NCBI GenBank assembly: GCA_961205875.1
Contig: OY540810.1
Coordinates: forward strand, 16,554,001-16,618,000
Source of the DNA: Sialis fuliginosa
Lineage: Eukaryota > Arthropoda > Insecta > Megaloptera > Sialidae
DNA length: 64,000 bases
Direction of reading: 5' to 3'
Shown: positions 59,101 to 64,000 of the stretch, one piece after another
How positions within the stretch are numbered: position 1 is the first letter of the stretch
Layout of the letters: each line of letters starts with the position of its first letter
Made by a program: the position numbers and the translations under genes
The notes under the pieces: model-generated
The model's input: only the letters and a program-made list of their open reading frames with translations
Told to the model about the DNA's origin: nothing
Databases searched by the model: none

Positions 59101-61073
59101 TTATAAATTATAAATAACTTTTTAAATTATTTATACATCGTATGTTATTCATGATGTTTTTCAAATAAAATCCAACGAAAAGGTGAGAGGTAAAAAGTGT
59201 GTAGGTGTTTATTAACACATTCAATGCGAACAAATTATTGAGAACTTTCGTGCATGGCTGATAAATTTGAAATAAGTAAAAAAGCTAAAAAAAAGGTGTA
59301 AGTGTATATATAAACTCTTTATAATATACCACATAATAACCTAAAAGTGAAAATGTAAAATTAATTTAATAAAGAATATTGGACATATATATCCTACTAA
59401 CTCACTGAACACGGCTACTGTGTTTACCGCATGTCTACAATGTTTATATGGACACGGAAGCCGTATTCGCCGCATACAACGTGTTAAAACAGTCTAATAA
59501 CGTAGGCGAAGTTTCATAACGCTGTATTTCAAAAATAATGTATTAAAATATACACAAATCACATTTTAGAAATAAAAACTTCCTCTGTATAGGAAATGAA
59601 ATAATCGAAACATAGAATTTGTGTATTTATTGATTTATTTTCGTGGGTTATTTAGTTAAAATATTGTTTAATTTTAACTGAAATTAGAATATTTTCCTTT
59701 GTTTTTTCATTTAATTCAAGATTTCAATGGAAATCCCCATTTTGACTTTCACTGAATCTATTTTGACTATTTTTACCATGATTTCTGTGTGTCGGTCTTT
59801 AGACGCTGTAACTCAAAAACGACAATACATATAGAAATGTGATATTTTATATTTATGATCAATTTTCTTCAAGAAAGAAACCCTCCTATTTTATAACTGG
59901 AAGTGAATGTTTACTCGTGCCCGTTTTTAAATTTTTCTAATTATATTTGAAACGGTGCGTTTTAGAAAAAAGTTTTTTTGGTGAAAATTGTAAAATATAT
60001 CATTAATTATAAGTTATGGTAACATAAGGAATAAGTAGTGACAATAATAGTAAATCAAGTCAGAAAAAGTTTGCCACCAGCGTGTTCGTTTGCAATACGC
60101 TATCTAAATCGTCAAATATTGAACAAAATAATGCAGTAAAGAACTGTGTAGAATCAAAAGATCTAAAATAATGTCCGCGGTACCATATATCTAACTTTTA
60201 TATTTAAGTTACAATTACAATTTTATGTTACAAAGAAAATTTAAAATATTTGGGTTCTGTTTACGTGGTCTTATGACCTGTAAAATTCATAATAATTTCA
60301 TAGTCATAAATACTTAACGCAGATAAAATTTGCCCTTTACAGCACCCAATTTGGTCTTTTAGTATAGGAAATCACTTTAAATAAGTTTTATACGTTAAAG
60401 TATTAATTATTAATAACGCGTGAACTAAAAAAGTGCCGCGTCGTAGCGGAGCAGAGGGAACGATTTTTATACGCTCGGCCGATATTCGAACTCCCTCGGC
60501 TTGGCTGTTGTCTTTTAATCGTCAATTGTTTATTTTGTTTTCAATAATTAACTTTTAAATTTAAACAACAAAAATTATTTGTACTTTTTGTTCTGATTCC
60601 TTTTTATTAGGTAATTGTACTTAATTCAATTTTATTTTTCAAAAATCTTAAACAATAATTCCGTAGTCCACGCGAGTGAAGCCGCACGGGTACATATAGT
60701 AATGTAATAAAACTGAGACTCGTCTTGGTCTCGTTTCGAATTTAACAAATCTCGTATCAACGTCAATACACACATTTCCTTTAAAAAATAAAGTACGTAG
60801 AATAAAAAAAAGTACTTTTATCTTCAATTCCAATTCTGTATGAACTCTTGTATTTATACATTTCATTTTGTAATATTCAGTAAAAGCATTTACTTAAAAA
60901 AGATATGAGTATTTTCAAGGTTAATATTACCTTACACTTTAATAACAATTTAATTAGAATTTTTTGGCAGCCAAGCAGATTAAAACGACTTGAAAGATTG
61001 TAGCAATTACATTAATATAAAGTGGAGGTAATACTGTAACTGAAAAACGTCTGTTGGTTTCTATACTTGCACT
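56101..61073. other. AT-rich DNA without a recognised gene
   Basis: No gene supported on either strand. A degenerate repeat with a 'gtgtgtgtatgtatgtacg' run lies at 57300-57450. Near 58880-58985 'attaaaatcggtccagtagt' and 'tatactagtata' resemble the 3' part of dispersed insect transposons. A GC-richer patch at 60425-60515 ('gccgcgtcgtagcggagcag') has no recognised function. Confidence 0.4.
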
Positions 61074-61552
61074 CAGGGGCGTCCGCAAATTTTTTTTCAA
61101 AAATTAAAAAAAAAATAACCCTACAAAAAACCTATAATAATGTAAGAGCTTATTTCTTTAAAATTATAAAGAATAAATAACAAAATAGATTAAGAAAAAT
61201 TCAAATAAACTTTTTCTTTGGATCTTGGCTTATAACCAGAAGAAGGCGCAAAAGTAAGCTTTAGGGGCGCTATTTTCAGTGTTTGTCGGAGGCGCAGCGA
61301 CCACACGCTACGCCACCGAGCAAAGTATTTATCTTGTACTATAAAAATAATAATTAAAAAAAAAATGGCGAAACAATTGAACAAGTTCTATTTGAACTTA
61401 AAATTTATTCGTGTAAATGTAATTTTCATTTTCCTAATTTTAAGTACTTAAAATTGGTGAAAAAATTGATAAGTGTAATACAGGCTTTAGGTTAAGTCTT
61501 TATCAGAGAGGGGGCAAGTTTCTCACTCTCTCCTCTCCGGCAGACGCACATG
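61074..61552. mobile_element. Short hAT element with diverged ends
   Basis: Left end CAGGGGCGTCCGC, right end inverted CATGTGCGTCTGC (10 of 13 match). Flanks are perfect 8-bp duplications CTTGCACT at 61066-61073 and 61553-61560. The 479 bp contain no transposase; a 64-codon minus-strand frame inside has no features. Confidence 0.75.
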
Positions 61553-63259
61553 CTTGCACTCTTTCGTGTTGGCAACAGTTGTAGAAAATGAATCATTAAA
61601 AATAAATAAATAAAAGCACTTGTGTACTTGTATTCTATTTAGTATTTTATACATTTGCAGTGCCGTTGAAATATAGTATTTCTGTAAATTTTGGCGTTCT
61701 CTTTTCGTGAAATAATAAATGACTTGCGTTTGGTATCGCAATTTTAATTCCATTGAAAAATATATAATGAAGTGAACTTTTTAAATATGAAATATACAAT
61801 TCCAAAAATTTTCGTTCGGCCGGATTAATAGTAAATAATTCAAATCAAATAATCTGGTATGAAAATCTATAAAAAAATGAAATGAAATTGCTTGCAACTT
61901 TCATACATTTACTTTAATATTTTATGGTGACATGGGAATTAAAACAAAAACTTTTAAGGATAAAACCCACACATACCTACTTTATCTCGGATTTTAGTTT
62001 GATTTTAACTATAAGAGACTGTATAAATTGCGCCACAATATTTTTTTGAATCCTCCCCACAACTCTCTTGTCAAAATTTTTCGAATCCCCCACCCAAATA
62101 TTATGCCATAAAATTACACATTGCATTATTTTTTTGTGTCATCCCCCCCCACCCTTTTGACTCTTCCATTTAAATTAAACTTTAATATCAATTAATCTAT
62201 GAAAAAAATTAATTTTAATCTTAGGATGGCACTATCAAATATTTTGTGAAGCTCCAATCAAAAACAAAGGCAGGCATAAATATAAATGAATCAGAAATTA
62301 TTATTTTTTGATGTATAAATGTTTAAATTTTTCTTTTAATTTTAATAATATATACATAAATTAATACTTTTCATATGATCGTATCATAGATGAGCAAATA
62401 TTTTTGAGCGGTAGTATAGGTACAAGATTGTTTCAAAAAGGACGTAAAAAGATAGCCAGATAGCAACACGTTATCTAGGTTAACTATCTCTAGCTATTGA
62501 AATGAACTTGTCACGAGCCAGTCGCGCATAAGCATTTACAATTTTTGATAGGATCACATATTTGTACGATTTATTCGTCCAATAAGTTTCAACAATAAAG
62601 ACACGTTGAATGCTAATACGAGACTGGCTCGTTTTAGGTTCATATCAATGAAAAACATCCGTTATATTATAATCAAACCTATATAGTCCATAGGTACATT
62701 CTATTTTTATCAGGGCTTATAAAAGCATTAAATCGGTTCGAAGCGTTACAGGGTAAAACACGAGTTTACCCTTTACCGCATCGCGCATATGAAGTCATAT
62801 ATGGTTTGTAAAAAATATAATTTTTTTCTGCTCTATACTTATATGAAGAACAAAACATTAATCGATATTATAGTTTATATATTCTTTTTTATCTATGGTA
62901 TTACGTTTTGACATTTCTCCAATTCTACGAAGGCGTGTAAAGAGTTTGTGATATCTCTCTCGTAAGAGAGTTACAGTAAGAAAAATATAGGTAAGTTCAA
63001 ATTAAAAATATATTTCAATGATACATTTATTGTTTTCGCAAAATTGGTTATGTTTGGGTTTGGTTTAAATGCATATGAAGCCATATGTGGTTCTAAAAAA
63101 ATATTCGTGAATTCTGAAGGCCTAATTTATTTTCAATATATTATGTTTTTAATACGACTAATAAGAAACCTATTAGTGATAAAAATATTTTCCTCGCCAT
63201 AAATGAAAGATACAAGAAGCTTTGTGATCATGTTTAAAAAAAAGTACACTTTAAGGAAA
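61553..63259. other. No gene recognised
   Basis: AT-rich DNA. Two related phrases, 'catatgaagtcatatatggt' (62787) and 'catatgaagccatatgtggt' (63071), are short palindrome-like repeats. No coding frame is supported. Confidence 0.4.
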
Positions 63260-63300
63260 GCCCTGAAGATGTCCACTGCAATGTGTGACGAAACGTTGGC
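63260..63300 (+). ncRNA. Hammerhead-ribozyme variant motif, second locus
   Basis: GCC (63260-63262) can pair with GGC (63298-63300); core CTGAAGA at 63263-63269; stem II GTCCAC with GTGTGAC (one bulge); GAAAC at 63290-63294 and GTT at 63295-63297. It has the same arrangement as 55976-56021, again with an extra base (T) before stem II. The downstream text 'ctaatcgacgcggcttacac' is typical of a Penelope-type terminal fragment; no protein nearby. Confidence 0.5.
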
Positions 63301-63429
63301 CGATAACACGGTCTAATCGACGCGGCTTACACCCAGAAGCCAAGATCCGTATCAATGAAAGCCTCAATACTTGAAGATTTATCTCCTTTTGTTGAAAAAA
63401 AAACATTATTTTTTCAATCATTATTTACT

Positions 63430-63690
63430 TTAGTATTAAATGTCATTTTGTCGTTTGCTTAGCAGAAAAAATTAGATTTTGATTGAAATGGTTAAAAAAT
63501 TAAATTATATTAACTAACTAGGCACGTATTAAGAAAAATTTCAAATGAATATTTTCTAATAAAATTATATAAAATTTCAATTGTTAACAGTTCATCGGTA
63601 TTTATTAAAATGAATCGATAATTAACTATAATTGGTACATTAAGCACGAGGAAGCACTGTGCATTTACTTTGCAGAACTTTTTTTAAATT
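63430..63690 (-). repeat. Dispersed repeat family R1, copy 4
   Basis: 'attaaatgtcattttgtcg', 'gcacgaggaagcactgtgca' and 'tttactttgcag' match 46380-46680. The remainder to 64000 shows no gene. Confidence 0.6.
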
Positions 63691-64000
63691 TTCCTCCTAT
63701 CGTAATTCATGCAAGTAAAGGGTAAATATGTAGGTATATTATAATCAAACAAATACAAAAGACCAAAAATATTATAAACACATACCGTCATAAATTCTGG
63801 TTTCTATCAGAGCTTTGTTAGTTCACTTTAGATAAGCGAACATGTAGTATAGCGTAAACAAAAAGCGGTAGAAGCTCACGGGACAATAATAATAAAATAT
63901 TTGCACGAATCGGGCGAGGCGGTTGCTAATTAACAAATAAATAATTTAACCCATCACAATGATCATTGCCAGCCGATTACAGCTGTCATGCAGTATTCAA

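Noticed and set aside
1-64000. Reverse transcriptase, transposase, integrase or tRNA genes
   Set aside because: No catalytic motif, or tRNA box A/box B pair with a foldable cloverleaf, was recognised on either strand by reading alone.

Overview
This window looks like an AT-rich, gene-poor, transposon-dense arthropod nuclear chromosome, most likely insect and possibly a hemipteran. That placement is inference: spliced genes with GT..AG introns, an arthropod-like LEPROT/Vps55 protein, and a DUF4806-type gene of a kind I associate with aphids. There are no bacterial operons, and I found no tRNA, rRNA or CRISPR.

The left 20 kb holds the recognisable host genes. A LEPROT/Vps55-family membrane protein (2562-3924, +) is split over four exons. 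The ribosome-assembly factor MRTO4 (7154-7948, -) has two exons. A seven-finger C2H2 zinc-finger protein (8661-10368, -) has two exons. At about 19.8-20.6 kb a 5'UTR and first coding exon encode a signal peptide and then splice into an intron whose next exon I cannot find. A secreted leucine-rich-repeat protein (27049-27882, -) lies further right and appears complete. No other ordinary host gene is convincing.

The rest is mostly mobile DNA, much of it palindromic. Four hAT elements have 8-bp target duplications that can be read directly: 3230-3765 (7 of 8 bp), 10702-12241, 37960-39767 and 61074-61552. A 1.3 kb palindrome at 29569-30879 has a 9-bp duplication, as Mutator-like elements do, and is filled with CGTTTGTACC repeats. 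A mariner-like foldback (42848-44413) repeats its own terminal motif inside both arms. Several other foldbacks and MITEs are listed.

The most unusual locus is 35021-41382. It is a 6.4 kb element with CACTGT termini, a TA duplication and terminal arrays of about 210-219 bp units rich in GTAATTTTAC. Inside it lies a decayed five-exon DUF4806-type gene. A palindromic hAT element is nested in it, and the loop of that element still encodes a CXC-like cysteine cluster. I suggest the DUF4806-type gene was this transposon's own protein gene, possibly a factor binding the terminal repeats; this is not proven.

Three sequences (55976-56021, 55806-55851, 63260-63300) match the architecture of the small hammerhead-ribozyme variants reported with Penelope-like retroelements. 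Two of them keep the conserved core. No reverse transcriptase was recognised nearby.
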